Below, piece by piece: positions 13,723 to 22,400 of a stretch of 31,912 bases of DNA. The first letter of the stretch is position 1. The number at the start of each line of letters is the position of its first letter. Source of the stretch: a virus; the IMG/VR virus record IMGVR_UViG_3300027976_000125, positions 1 to 31,912 of that record. One strand, 5' to 3'. The translations under genes were made by a program, and so were the position numbers. The notes under the pieces were generated by a model. The model worked only from the letters and a program-made list of their open reading frames with translations, ran no database searches and had not been told where the DNA came from.

Positions 13723-14009
13723 TTTTTATTTTCCTTTAAAAGTTTTCTTTGTTCTTTGGCTTCTGTCTTTAAACGGATCTGTTCTTTATGATCAAGCCAA
13801 ATTTGTTTTTGAATTTCACTATACTCTTTTTGTAATTGAAATACTTCCATCCTAAACGGATTCATATGTTCTTTTAACTGGCCTATGGCCTTTCTTAAAC
13901 GTCTACAAGATTTATTTGTTGGTTTTTGAGTAAAGCCAATGTGTGCATTATGCAACTCTGTGACTTTTTCCAAGAACTCTTTATAAATCTCTGTATATTT
14001 CTCTAACAT
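13719..14009 (-). CDS. Coiled-coil hypothetical protein downstream of gp46 (96 aa)
   Basis: A Lys/Glu-rich helical protein. The middle contains NKSCRRLRKAIGQLKEHMN (about 32-50), and the C-terminal half (about 52-96) reads as a continuous charged helix ending in KEQRKLLKENKK. No enzyme motif is seen. It starts 6 bases after the gp46 stop with no clear Shine-Dalgarno, so it probably depends on coupling with gp46, and it overlaps the next gene by ATGA. Position suggests a helper in DNA metabolism or nucleic-acid binding, but nothing in the sequence fixes that. A real gene is supported by tight packing and consistent composition. Confidence 0.72.
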   Translation of the reverse strand: MLEKYTEIYKEFLEKVTELHNAHIGFTQKPTNKSCRRLRKAIGQLKEHMNPFRMEVFQLQKEYSEIQKQIWLDHKEQIRLKTEAKEQRKLLKENKK

Positions 14010-14015
14010 TTAGTA

Positions 14016-15800
14016 TTAATACTCGATATGATCGGCATCATTTGAGTAAGAAGTAAATCCGTTCTCTTTGATAACCTTAAGTACAGTGTTAACTCGCCCC
14101 ACTAACTCGTCTTTGTGACTGATCAAGTATATATTCTTATTGCGTTCACGTGCCATCTTCTTTAGAACAGCAAGTCCGGATTCTACACCTGCACTGTCCA
14201 TTCCTGCATCTATAAGTTCGTCAATGAACAATAAATTAACCTGTTGGTAAAGTCCTTCCCAAACATCTCGGAATGCCCAACTTAGACTTAAAATAAGTCT
14301 GTTACGTTCACCACGTGATAAGTTATCAAAGTCAAGGTCTTGTCCAAGTTGTGTAATTTCAACGTTTAAATCATTTTGAAATTTTACTTGATGTGGCAAT
14401 CCCATTTTAGAAATATAATATCCTAATCGTTTGTTTAGATAACTTAAATTCTGGTCAATAATCTTTTTACGAATAAAACTATCTTTATTAGTCAACAACT
14501 TTAACAAAAACTCTTGATGATCTTTAGTTTTAGTTAATTCGTTAATGATATTCCAATTGATTACTTGTAGCGCAGTCTGTTTAAGTTCTTCTACTTGTTC
14601 TTTATACGGATTCAATTCTGCAACTTTATTTGTTAAACTAGTTTCTAAACTATTAAGATTGTTTTTATGACCTAGTGCTTCGGCTTCTGTTTCATAAAAT
14701 GTTTCAGGCCGCCTTCCTAAATCTCCAATTGCATCAATAGTTTCTTTGATAGACAACAAACCTACATTAACTTTATCTGCATAGATTAAACTGTCTTCTA
14801 GATCTTTTTGTGCTTTAAGTAACATTTCTTCATGCTTGTAGTCATGTAGTTCTTGCTCACATGCCGGACATTGTTTATTTGCAAGGGTTTCTACAGCGCT
14901 AGTATATTTGCTAACTGATTTATCAGCCTGTATCTTAGCACTTTCAAGAGTTGCCCGCTGTTTATTCAATTCTTTAACAGTAGAAGTATCTGAAAGCCAT
15001 TCTTTTAGATTTTCATGAAGCAATAGTTCTTCGTCAATGTCTACATTTTCTAATTGTAGTATTGCTCTTCCTAACTTTTCGAGGTCTTCGTTTGTTTTTG
15101 TTTCCCAGGCCGAACTTTTAATGCCCAAACTGTCAATGGATTTCTGTACATTCTCGTTCGCAGTTTTAACACCTTCGATTCTGAATGTTTCTTGTTGAAT
15201 AGCATCTTTTGTAATCTTTACTTCTTGTTTTAATCGTTCTGCTTTTTCTGACAGTAGTGTAATGCCTAGCAATTGTTCAATAACTTCTCTCTGATCTGCT
15301 GCTCGCATTGAAAGAAAAGGTTCAGTATAAGTGTTTAACGCAATTAAATGCTTAAACATTGTATGACTCATGCCTAACAATTGCTCAATAGACTTTTGCG
15401 TTTCTCGACTATCGCCTTGACTTTCGTCTTGATCTTCTGTTTTTTGCTCTTGATCATTTACAAAAAACTTTAGTACATTGGGTTTACGCCCTCTTTCAAT
15501 TCGAAAAGCCTGCCCGTTAGTATCAAACTCTACAGTAACAAGCATATGTTTCCCATTTGTCTTGTTAATTAAGTTTTCTTTTTTAATATTGGTTAGCGCC
15601 TGGCCATACAATGCATACGAAAGCGCATTAATAATAGTTGTTTTACCTGTACCATTTCGACTGCCGCTATCATCTCCACCTAAGTCTACGTTTTCACCTA
15701 ATACAAGTGTAAGTTGTGCTTTATCAAAATCAACTGCCTGAGTTTGATTGCCTACACTCATGAAATTTTTCACAGTTATATTATTGAGTTTGAAAGTCAT
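14016..15800 (-). CDS. 46: Recombination endonuclease subunit gp46 (Rad50/SbcC-like ATPase)
   Basis: The SMC-family ATPase of the gp46/gp47 complex that resects DNA ends for recombination-dependent replication and host DNA breakdown. Motifs seen in order: Walker A SRNGTGKTT (residues 47-55); a Q-loop region near 145-165; two long coiled-coil arms (about 175-300 and 325-455) joined by a zinc hook CPAC (Cys311, Cys314); the ABC signature LSRGERNRL (from 494); Walker B LLFIDELIDAG (about 519-529); and a late ISHKDE segment carrying the H-loop histidine. At 594 aa it is close to T4 gp46 (560). Its ATG overlaps the gp47 TGA (ATGA), the usual coupling of this pair. It lies in the gp55-gp47-gp46 run, the same order as in T4. 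Confidence 0.96.
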   Translation of the reverse strand: MTFKLNNITVKNFMSVGNQTQAVDFDKAQLTLVLGENVDLGGDDSGSRNGTGKTTIINALSYALYGQALTNIKKENLINKTNGKHMLVTVEFDTNGQAFRIERGRKPNVLKFFVNDQEQKTEDQDESQGDSRETQKSIEQLLGMSHTMFKHLIALNTYTEPFLSMRAADQREVIEQLLGITLLSEKAERLKQEVKITKDAIQQETFRIEGVKTANENVQKSIDSLGIKSSAWETKTNEDLEKLGRAILQLENVDIDEELLLHENLKEWLSDTSTVKELNKQRATLESAKIQADKSVSKYTSAVETLANKQCPACEQELHDYKHEEMLLKAQKDLEDSLIYADKVNVGLLSIKETIDAIGDLGRRPETFYETEAEALGHKNNLNSLETSLTNKVAELNPYKEQVEELKQTALQVINWNIINELTKTKDHQEFLLKLLTNKDSFIRKKIIDQNLSYLNKRLGYYISKMGLPHQVKFQNDLNVEITQLGQDLDFDNLSRGERNRLILSLSWAFRDVWEGLYQQVNLLFIDELIDAGMDSAGVESGLAVLKKMARERNKNIYLISHKDELVGRVNTVLKVIKENGFTSYSNDADHIEY

Positions 15801-16810
15801 AGGTTGTTATAAATTGAAAGTAATAATTTTTTATCAAATGAATTTGAATCGATATTCACTAATTGATCTGTAACAATTTGATCTACACTTTCAAATTTTG
15901 TTTCGGTTTGATCATCTAAAATAGAATCTAAATTTTCTTTTTCTTGAATTAGACTTATTTCTCTAATATCATATTTGTCTACAAATGTTTCTTTAATAAA
16001 ATTTGCTTCTTCAAAACTGATATCGATATCTAATCCAACTTTGATGTACATTTTATTTTTCATCAACGAAGATTCTTCATCAATTAGTCTGCTTAATTTT
16101 ACAGATCTAAATTTAGGAGCATCTTCCCAATCGATGAATTGAGGCACACCGCCCCATTCTAGTGTCATCATGCCACGCTCGTCATCCCATGTATCTGCAA
16201 AGTTATGGGGGAAAGCATTGCCAATGTACCAAACTTTTCCTTTATTTTGCCGTTTGTGGAAGTGACCACTGAACACATAGTCTTGATAATGAAAGTGTTC
16301 TGCTTGCAGTTCACCGTGATCAGGCATTTGTACCATGGCGTTCATGTAGAACAAAGGTAATTCAAAATGCCCAAACATATATTTGCTCTTGATCTTGGTA
16401 ATATCTCGCCATTCATCACTTACTAGCCAAGGAACAAGGGTTACGTCGTCAATAGTAGTAACTTTATCAACTACAGTGACACCCGGAATATGATGTCCGA
16501 ACGCAGCACTGTGAATAGTTCGTTTGTCTTTGTAAAACAAATCGTGATTACCAGGGAACCAAAAGAATTGTTCGAATGCTGCACCTAGTTTTTCTAAACT
16601 TCTAATGCTTGCATCTAAGGTAGTTAGATTAATCGAGTTGCGATTATGATGCCAATCGCCAAGAAAAATACAAGTTTCGCAACCTTCTCGTTTTGCGTTT
16701 TCAATAAACCAATCTACAAAGTCTTCACAATCTTGATTATGAGTTGCTGAATTTGATTTTAAACCAAAATGTATGTCTGTAAAACACGCTACTTTTTTAA
16801 ACAAAGCCAT
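15797..16810 (-). CDS. 47: Recombination endonuclease subunit gp47 (Mre11/SbcD-like nuclease)
   Basis: A metal-dependent phosphoesterase nuclease that works with gp46. Phosphoesterase motifs: FTDIHFG (Asp12, His14), FLGDWHHNR, FPGNHDLF, a later FGHFELPL and FSGHFHKRQ. Together they supply all the Mn/Mg ligands of the family, so an active nuclease is expected. It has 337 aa from the chosen ATG (MALFKKV), like T4 gp47 (339). A TTG two codons earlier (16816) is also in frame; the AGGGAG at 10 bases from the ATG and 4 from the TTG does not settle it, but ATG is preferred. A sigma70-type promoter lies just upstream, in the 48-base gap after gp55. It ends in the ATGA overlap with gp46. Confidence 0.95.
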   Translation of the reverse strand: MALFKKVACFTDIHFGLKSNSATHNQDCEDFVDWFIENAKREGCETCIFLGDWHHNRNSINLTTLDASIRSLEKLGAAFEQFFWFPGNHDLFYKDKRTIHSAAFGHHIPGVTVVDKVTTIDDVTLVPWLVSDEWRDITKIKSKYMFGHFELPLFYMNAMVQMPDHGELQAEHFHYQDYVFSGHFHKRQNKGKVWYIGNAFPHNFADTWDDERGMMTLEWGGVPQFIDWEDAPKFRSVKLSRLIDEESSLMKNKMYIKVGLDIDISFEEANFIKETFVDKYDIREISLIQEKENLDSILDDQTETKFESVDQIVTDQLVNIDSNSFDKKLLLSIYNNL

Positions 16811-16833
16811 TAACAATAGTCTCCCTATTTAAT

Positions 16834-16862
16834 AGTGTAGCATGCTGATATAATAATGTCAA
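16834..16862 (-). promoter_or_regulatory. Sigma70-type promoter for gp47-gp46
   Basis: The minus strand has TTGACA (16862-16857), a 17-base spacer and TACACT (16839-16834), with TG-N directly before the -10. The -35 box overlaps the gp55 stop codon. It would give gp47, gp46 and followers host-polymerase transcription independent of gp55. Confidence 0.82.
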
Positions 16863-17758
16863 GTTTCAGTTCCGCTTTCGATATCTGTTTCTTCCGATTT
16901 AGGCATTCTAAAGTTTTTATACAATTCTGCTTGCCTTGCAGTTTCTTCCGCATACTCATCACGGTATTGTCTTGTCATACTTGGAGTGAACCCATTAATT
17001 TCCAGCATATCATCTCGAATATTTTGATTTTTTTTCTCAATGTTTAGTACTCTAGTAAACGAATTAGTAACAGCCGCTGTATAATAAGCAAACGGATTTT
17101 CTGATTTTGATTCGTCGAACTGTAATCCTATTTGACTTAACTGTAGAATTGCTTGTCCACGCATTTCTTCATTATAAGTATAACCACGCCAGTTGCTACG
17201 TTGTGCATATCGTTCGGAAAGTTTAATAAACATTTTGCCAAGATTTTCAGTAATTCTGCCATGTTCTTTACTAAAATATCCTTTGTCTAGATCACCTTTC
17301 CAATGACTTTTACCTACACACACAAGTTCGTCGTTATCATTGTATTTCCAGTGTTGGAAAGGAGGAAAATTTACCTTATCGTGACTGTCTGCAGTACTCT
17401 TGACTGTTTTTTTACGTCCCGGTGCTAGCGGTATATGATCAAATGTCATAATTCGAAATACTAAGTCGACTTTTTGTATAGTTTTATAGTCCTGAGTAAG
17501 TTCTGCTAACTTTACTTTTTTATCTCCTTCTGCTCTGGCCTTATTAAACGCCAACAATCCTATTCGTTTAGCCTGTGCTCTTTTAGCATCAGTGACTGTA
17601 AGTCGATTAATTTTATCTAAATTAGTTAGAATAATATCGTGTTGACTGTATTTTTTATCGGTGAAACTGCTGAAAGTAATTTTACTTTTATGAATCTCTG
17701 CTAATAAATCTCTATTATTTAAATATCTAACTTTTGGTCCTGGAGATAGTATTGTCAT
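16859..17758 (-). CDS. 55: Late-transcription sigma factor gp55 (299 aa)
   Basis: This phage sigma factor redirects host RNA polymerase to late promoters (TATAAATA/NATAAATA). The sigma region-2-like core is at about residues 188-250: RGYTYNEEMRGQAILQ, then FDESKSENPFAYYTAAVTNSFTRVLNIEKK, closely following the T4 gp55 pattern (YTYRDEMIGDAL...NPFAYFT...IEKKQ). At 299 aa it is much longer than T4 gp55 (185); the extra residues include an N-terminal segment (about 1-170) with Lys-rich helices and a PPFQHWKYNDNDELVCVG stretch. It is the first gene of the gp55-gp47-gp46 run and has a clear sigma70-type promoter and AAGGGA ribosome site. The late promoters elsewhere in the window are its expected targets. 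Confidence 0.92.
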   Translation of the reverse strand: MTILSPGPKVRYLNNRDLLAEIHKSKITFSSFTDKKYSQHDIILTNLDKINRLTVTDAKRAQAKRIGLLAFNKARAEGDKKVKLAELTQDYKTIQKVDLVFRIMTFDHIPLAPGRKKTVKSTADSHDKVNFPPFQHWKYNDNDELVCVGKSHWKGDLDKGYFSKEHGRITENLGKMFIKLSERYAQRSNWRGYTYNEEMRGQAILQLSQIGLQFDESKSENPFAYYTAAVTNSFTRVLNIEKKNQNIRDDMLEINGFTPSMTRQYRDEYAEETARQAELYKNFRMPKSEETDIESGTET

Positions 17759-17780
17759 AGTTATAATGTCCCTTTATAAT

Positions 17781-17810
17781 ATTGTAGCAAATATGCCACA
17801 TGTGTGTCAA
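17781..17810 (-). promoter_or_regulatory. Sigma70-type promoter for gp55
   Basis: The minus strand reads TTGACA (17810-17805), an 18-base spacer and TACAAT (17786-17781), 22 bases before the gp55 ATG, followed by the AAGGGA ribosome site. A CATAAATA (17864-17857) also lies upstream on the same strand and might add late transcription. Confidence 0.87.
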
Positions 17811-17861
17811 CCATTTAATGACGGTTTTTTATGTGGTAAATAAGGTATAGGGAATATATTT

Positions 17862-19133
17862 ATGGCCGACCTTGACTCGCTTAAACAAAGATTAGCAAAT
17901 GCTAATGCAGCCGCCACTGCTGCAAAACCTGCTTATGATGCCGCAAAAGCAAAATCTGATGCTGCATATGCGGCATTGACAAATGTTATTGCTACCGAAG
18001 GACAGTCCGCCAAACTTAGAGAAGTTAATTCATTAAACACGCAAATAAACCAAAATCCAAACGACCCTGCTTTGCAATCAAGGCTTGTAGAAGTACAAAC
18101 TTCAATGCAGGAATCTCGAAAACGTATTGCCACAGCGCAGCAACAATCAGACGAAGCAAATGCAGAAAGAAATTCTACTGCTGCCACATATTTTGAAGTA
18201 GACATGCAAGCCGGAGAATTAGAAGAAGCAATATCGGTACAAGAACAAGCGGATATTGCTGCCCAAGTTGCAGACGGAGAAGCAAATGCTGCCCAAGCAG
18301 CAGACCCTACTTCGACTATTAAATCACCAGAAGCAACTAATGAATCTGCTACTGATATTGAATCTGCTGAAAAAATGGCAGACCCTAACAATACACCTGC
18401 CGGTAATAACCCAGACGAAGCAGATAGTACAGAAACATATGCTGCCGGTAATAACCCAGACGAAGCAGATTCGACTGCATCGCCAAGATCATCCGGAGTT
18501 CCGTCAGGCGCCCAACTAACCAAACCAGAACCTGCTTCTGCTAAATGGGCAGGTGCTGAAGATTTAAGAGTAATGATAAGGGTACCTACAGAGTATCTTA
18601 AAGGTAAATCCTCGTCGTTATCTGAACTAGGAGGTGTGTTATTTCCGTACACACCTCAAATTAGTTACGACACTCAAGCACAATATGGAAGTGTAAATCC
18701 TCTTCATAGCAATTATACACAATATTTCTTTAAGCATAGCAGCGTATCTGCTATACAAATTAACGGAAAATTTACAGTTCAAAATGAACAAGATGGTATA
18801 AAATGGTTAGCAGTTCAACATTTATTAAGAGCGCTAACTAAGATGCGGTTCGGAACAGATAAAAATGCCGGAAGTCCCCCACCCATATGTCGTTTAGAAG
18901 GGTATGGAGATTATCAATTGAGAAATATTCCTGTTGCTATACAAAGTTTTAAATTTGATTTGCCTGATGGAGTTGATTACATACAGGTTAAGTCATCGTT
19001 TGAAAATTCTTTAGTACCCACATCTTCTGTATTAGCAATAAGTTTAATACCTATTTACAGTAGACGTGAAATACAAAATTATAGTGTTGATAAATTTTTA
19101 TCAGGTGAATTCACAGGAAAAGGTTATCTATGA
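17862..19133 (+). CDS. Baseplate/tail-tube structural protein with Ala-rich coiled-coil front (423 aa)
   Basis: Two parts are visible. Residues 1-155 are Ala/Glu/Gln/Asp-rich and helical, likely coiled coil, followed by an acidic Asn/Pro linker (about 155-225) with two copies of AGNNPDEADST. The C-terminal half (about 230-423) is a folded domain with ISYDTQAQYGSVNPLHSNYTQYFFKHS-type, AVQHLLRALTKMRFG and LEGYGDYQLRNIPVAIQSF stretches, ending SVDKFLSGEFTGKGYL. This C-terminal pattern resembles tube or baseplate-cap proteins of marine T4-like phages (a gp48/gp54-type role would fit), but this is not certain. It is the first gene of the plus-strand baseplate block, with an AGGGAA ribosome site, and overlaps gp53 by ATGA. 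A weak late-promoter-like GGTAAATA lies upstream. Confidence 0.78.
   Translation: MADLDSLKQRLANANAAATAAKPAYDAAKAKSDAAYAALTNVIATEGQSAKLREVNSLNTQINQNPNDPALQSRLVEVQTSMQESRKRIATAQQQSDEANAERNSTAATYFEVDMQAGELEEAISVQEQADIAAQVADGEANAAQAADPTSTIKSPEATNESATDIESAEKMADPNNTPAGNNPDEADSTETYAAGNNPDEADSTASPRSSGVPSGAQLTKPEPASAKWAGAEDLRVMIRVPTEYLKGKSSSLSELGGVLFPYTPQISYDTQAQYGSVNPLHSNYTQYFFKHSSVSAIQINGKFTVQNEQDGIKWLAVQHLLRALTKMRFGTDKNAGSPPPICRLEGYGDYQLRNIPVAIQSFKFDLPDGVDYIQVKSSFENSLVPTSSVLAISLIPIYSRREIQNYSVDKFLSGEFTGKGYL
18397..18470 (+). repeat. In-frame 29-bp direct repeat (15-residue unit) in the linker
   Basis: Two identical 29-base copies (18397-18425 and 18442-18470) start 45 bases apart, encoding AGNNPDEADST twice. 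The exact nucleotide identity implies a recent duplication; gain or loss of a unit would keep the frame and alter only linker length. Confidence 0.92.
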
Positions 19134-19429
19134 CAATATATTCTAAAACTAGTCCTTACTATGCTACTGAGATAACTGGCGGTTATCTTGATGTACTTAC
19201 ATTAAGATCTTTTCCTAATCAAAAAGACGATATTCTTTTTACAGTAACTAATCAATATGAGAATCGTCCTGATTTACTTGCATATGATCTTTATGAAGAT
19301 GTTAATTTGTGGTGGGTGTTTGCTGTTAGAAATAGAAATATTCTAAAAGATCCTACATTTGACCTTGTTGCTGGTATTGAAATTTATCTTCCTAAGTTAC
19401 AAACTCTTAGAGATTCGTTAGGATTGTAA
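19130..19429 (+). CDS. 53: Baseplate wedge subunit gp53 (99 aa)
   Basis: Short homologue of T4 gp53, which joins the wedge core. The family core is clear: FTVTNQYENRPDLLAYDLYEDVNLWWVFAVRNRN (about 41-74), then DPTFDLVAGIEIYLPKLQTL (about 77-96). At 99 aa it holds only the conserved domain; T4 gp53 is 196 aa. The start overlaps the preceding stop (ATGA). The next gene begins one base after its stop. Position just ahead of the hub genes matches T4, where 53 precedes 5. Confidence 0.9.
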   Translation: MTIYSKTSPYYATEITGGYLDVLTLRSFPNQKDDILFTVTNQYENRPDLLAYDLYEDVNLWWVFAVRNRNILKDPTFDLVAGIEIYLPKLQTLRDSLGL

Positions 19430-19430
19430 T

Positions 19431-22400
19431 ATGACAAAACAACAAACAGGCATTACAGAGCGTAAGCAAGACTTGACTGGCGACGGAGGTGAAGCCATTG
19501 CTGCACTACTTAATAAATCGTCAAGTAATGCACTCTCTGATAATCCTACAGCAAATAATTCAGAACCTAATATTTTAAACAACTACCGGTCAGTTAACTA
19601 TCATTTTACATTGGCTGCGCTAACACCAAATAATATTCGAGACCCTAAAAGTTATAGAGACAGTACATTAAAATATATTATTATTTCGACTAAAGGTAAA
19701 GGCCCTAATGCAATATCTTCTAATATAGTTCCTATAAAAACTACAAAAGAAGTAACAGAACTAATATTTGATAACGGCGGCAACGAGGCAACTGAAATTA
19801 AAAAAATTATACCTGGAGAAGATGATGTAAGCGGTGTTGATATTGTTAAAGGATTTAACAAAGAAAGTCAAGGGCGATTCGAATTCTTTATTGACAATTT
19901 AGAAATAGATTCTATAGTTGCACCTAACGAACAATCAGGCACATCGTTATCTACTTCTGTAAGATTTGATGTATTTGAACAATTTAGTGTAAATGGATTT
20001 ATAGAAGCACTACATACTACGGCATTAGCCGCAGGATGGACAGGATATCTCAATGCTTCGTTTTTATTAAAAATTGAATTTATTGGTTATCCTGACAATG
20101 TTGATTTACCTACTCCAAAACTAATAAATGCTACTAAGTATATACCTATTAAGTTTACTGGTGCGGAAATGAATGTAACTGAGCAGGGAACAACATACAA
20201 TTGCAAAGCCATTCCTTTTAACGAAGCCGGTTACGGCAATCCTAATGAAATTTATACCGACATATCTTTTACAGGTAATACAGTAAAACAAGTTTTAGAC
20301 AATTTATTTTCGATTGTTAACAAACATTTAGAAGAACGTGAAAAGAAAGAAAAAAATTCTGATAATACTAAAACTATAAGAGACATTTATGAAATTTATT
20401 TTCCTAATATGCCTGAACTCGGAAAAGATATCAAAATTGTAAAAAACAGTGACGGTAATTTGATAGCAGGTAAATCTATCAACAATAATTTAAGAGAAAA
20501 TTCTTTATATAAATTTCCTGAAAAAGTTTCTACAGTAACAGGCGGCAGAGGAACTACTCAATCAGAACAATTTAGATTAAATCCGCAAGTAAGCAGAATT
20601 CAATTTGCAAAAGACAGTCACATAACTGATATTATTACTGCGGTTATTCGTGATAGCCATTATTTAAAAGAAATATTGGCTGACGTAAATGCTGCAAAAG
20701 ATGCACACGGCATGATTGATTATTTTCAAATAATAATCAATACACTACCTTTAGGAATCGACACTACTACGAACATTCACAAACACATATATCAATTCTT
20801 AGTAGTTCCTTACAAGGTTCATTATACTAAATTGCCAGGTTATCAGTCTAAAAAATTTCCTGCAAAAGAATTATTACCGTTTGTTAAAAGAACTTACAAT
20901 TATATATACACTGGCAATAATATAGATGTTCTTAATTTTAAATTAAATTTTAATAATTTATTCTTTCAAGCATCAAATCCTAAAATGGCCAATACTGATA
21001 AATTGGAAAAGCAAGATGCCGCCGCCTCTTCTGATAATGTACAAGTTAAGCAACCGAACGGTCTTTCAAAAGATGCTCCTGAATCTAAATTTGATACAGC
21101 GGGACTTGTTGCTAACGGAGACTCTAGCAGTTTCAAAGGAAGAGCAGGCGCTCCGAAAACAGATCCGTACTTTCAATTGGCATATAATGCACACCAAGCA
21201 ATTTTAGAAAGTGTTAATTTATTAACGGCTGAAATAGATCTAGTAGGCGATCCGTATTATCTTTCAACGTCGGGAATTGGAAATTATTTTGCAAGATTTA
21301 AACAACTAGGTCTTACAGTTGACGGAGAAGCAACCCCTCAATTTGGACCAGTATTGTGTAGAATCAATTTTAGAAATCCAGTAGATATTGACAGCGTTAC
21401 TGGACAATATAAATTTTCTGAATTAGTTCCGTTCAGCGGAGTTTATCAAGTCATCAAAGTTAAACACATGTTTACTAATGGTATATTTAAACAACGACTT
21501 AACTTGATAAGATTTCCAGGTCAAGTTGATGATGAAATAGGCAAGAAACCGCTACCTATTAAGTATGACATAGAATCAAAACCTGGCGAGCAATCAAGAA
21601 AAGACAGTGCTCCTGCTGAAGTACCACAACAAGGTGTCAAAGAAAACAACATTGAACTTGACAAAATGATCAGTAGAGGAGTTCCTAGTCCTGCAGGAAT
21701 TACTGGACCTGAATCTTCTAAACTAAATCAAATAGCAAAGGCAGCATTTGGTGTAAGTGCGGTGTTAGCCGGCTCCGATTTGCTTAAAGGCGGCCTGAAA
21801 TTAGATGTAGGGTCAATAGCAGGATTAGTACTTGCAGGCACAGGTGCAGCATCATTGTTAAATCAAGCAACTTCGGTTGCAAGTTCCTTACTCCCTAGCA
21901 ATGCATCTTCTTTATTGAATACTGATGTAACTAAATCTCTTTCAGAAACCGCCGGAGCAATCAAAACCGGTGCTGCAAACTTGGCTGCAGGAGTTAGTAT
22001 TTCTGGACAAGAATTTTTAAAAACTGCAAATGGATCTTCTATTATAGATGGCTCTGGAAATCCAATTCTAACTGGTGCAGCATTTCTTGATCCTGCTGGC
22101 GCACTGAGTGGTATTAAAGATAAAATAGGAAATATTACTGCACCTACAATCCCGGGACTAAGCGGCAGTGGCGGCAGTCTAACTGCTGCTCAAAAGAATG
22201 CTGTACTTGCAGATGCAAAAACAAAAGGAATTCCGGCAGATCAAGCATTACGAAATGCCAGTATGTTTGGAGTTAATCTTCCTGGATTTCAATCCAATGG
22301 CGGCTCGATCGCTGCTAAATTAGGTCTCGATACATCTGCGTTATCTAAACTTACTGGTGTTGATAGTAAGTTAGTAGACCAAATAAAACAAGCCGCAGAA

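Noticed and set aside
17836-17842. GTAAATA before the 423-aa gene as a late promoter
   Set aside because: It departs from NATAAATA at a core position; similar GTAAATA strings occur at about 2181 and 6670, so it is suggestive only.
17933-18652. Long open frame (239 codons) on the minus strand opposite the 423-aa structural gene
   Set aside because: It mirrors the Ala/Ser-rich coding sequence of the plus strand, has no ribosome site or neighbours, and its composition (Ser/Ala/Asp low complexity) is that of an antisense shadow.
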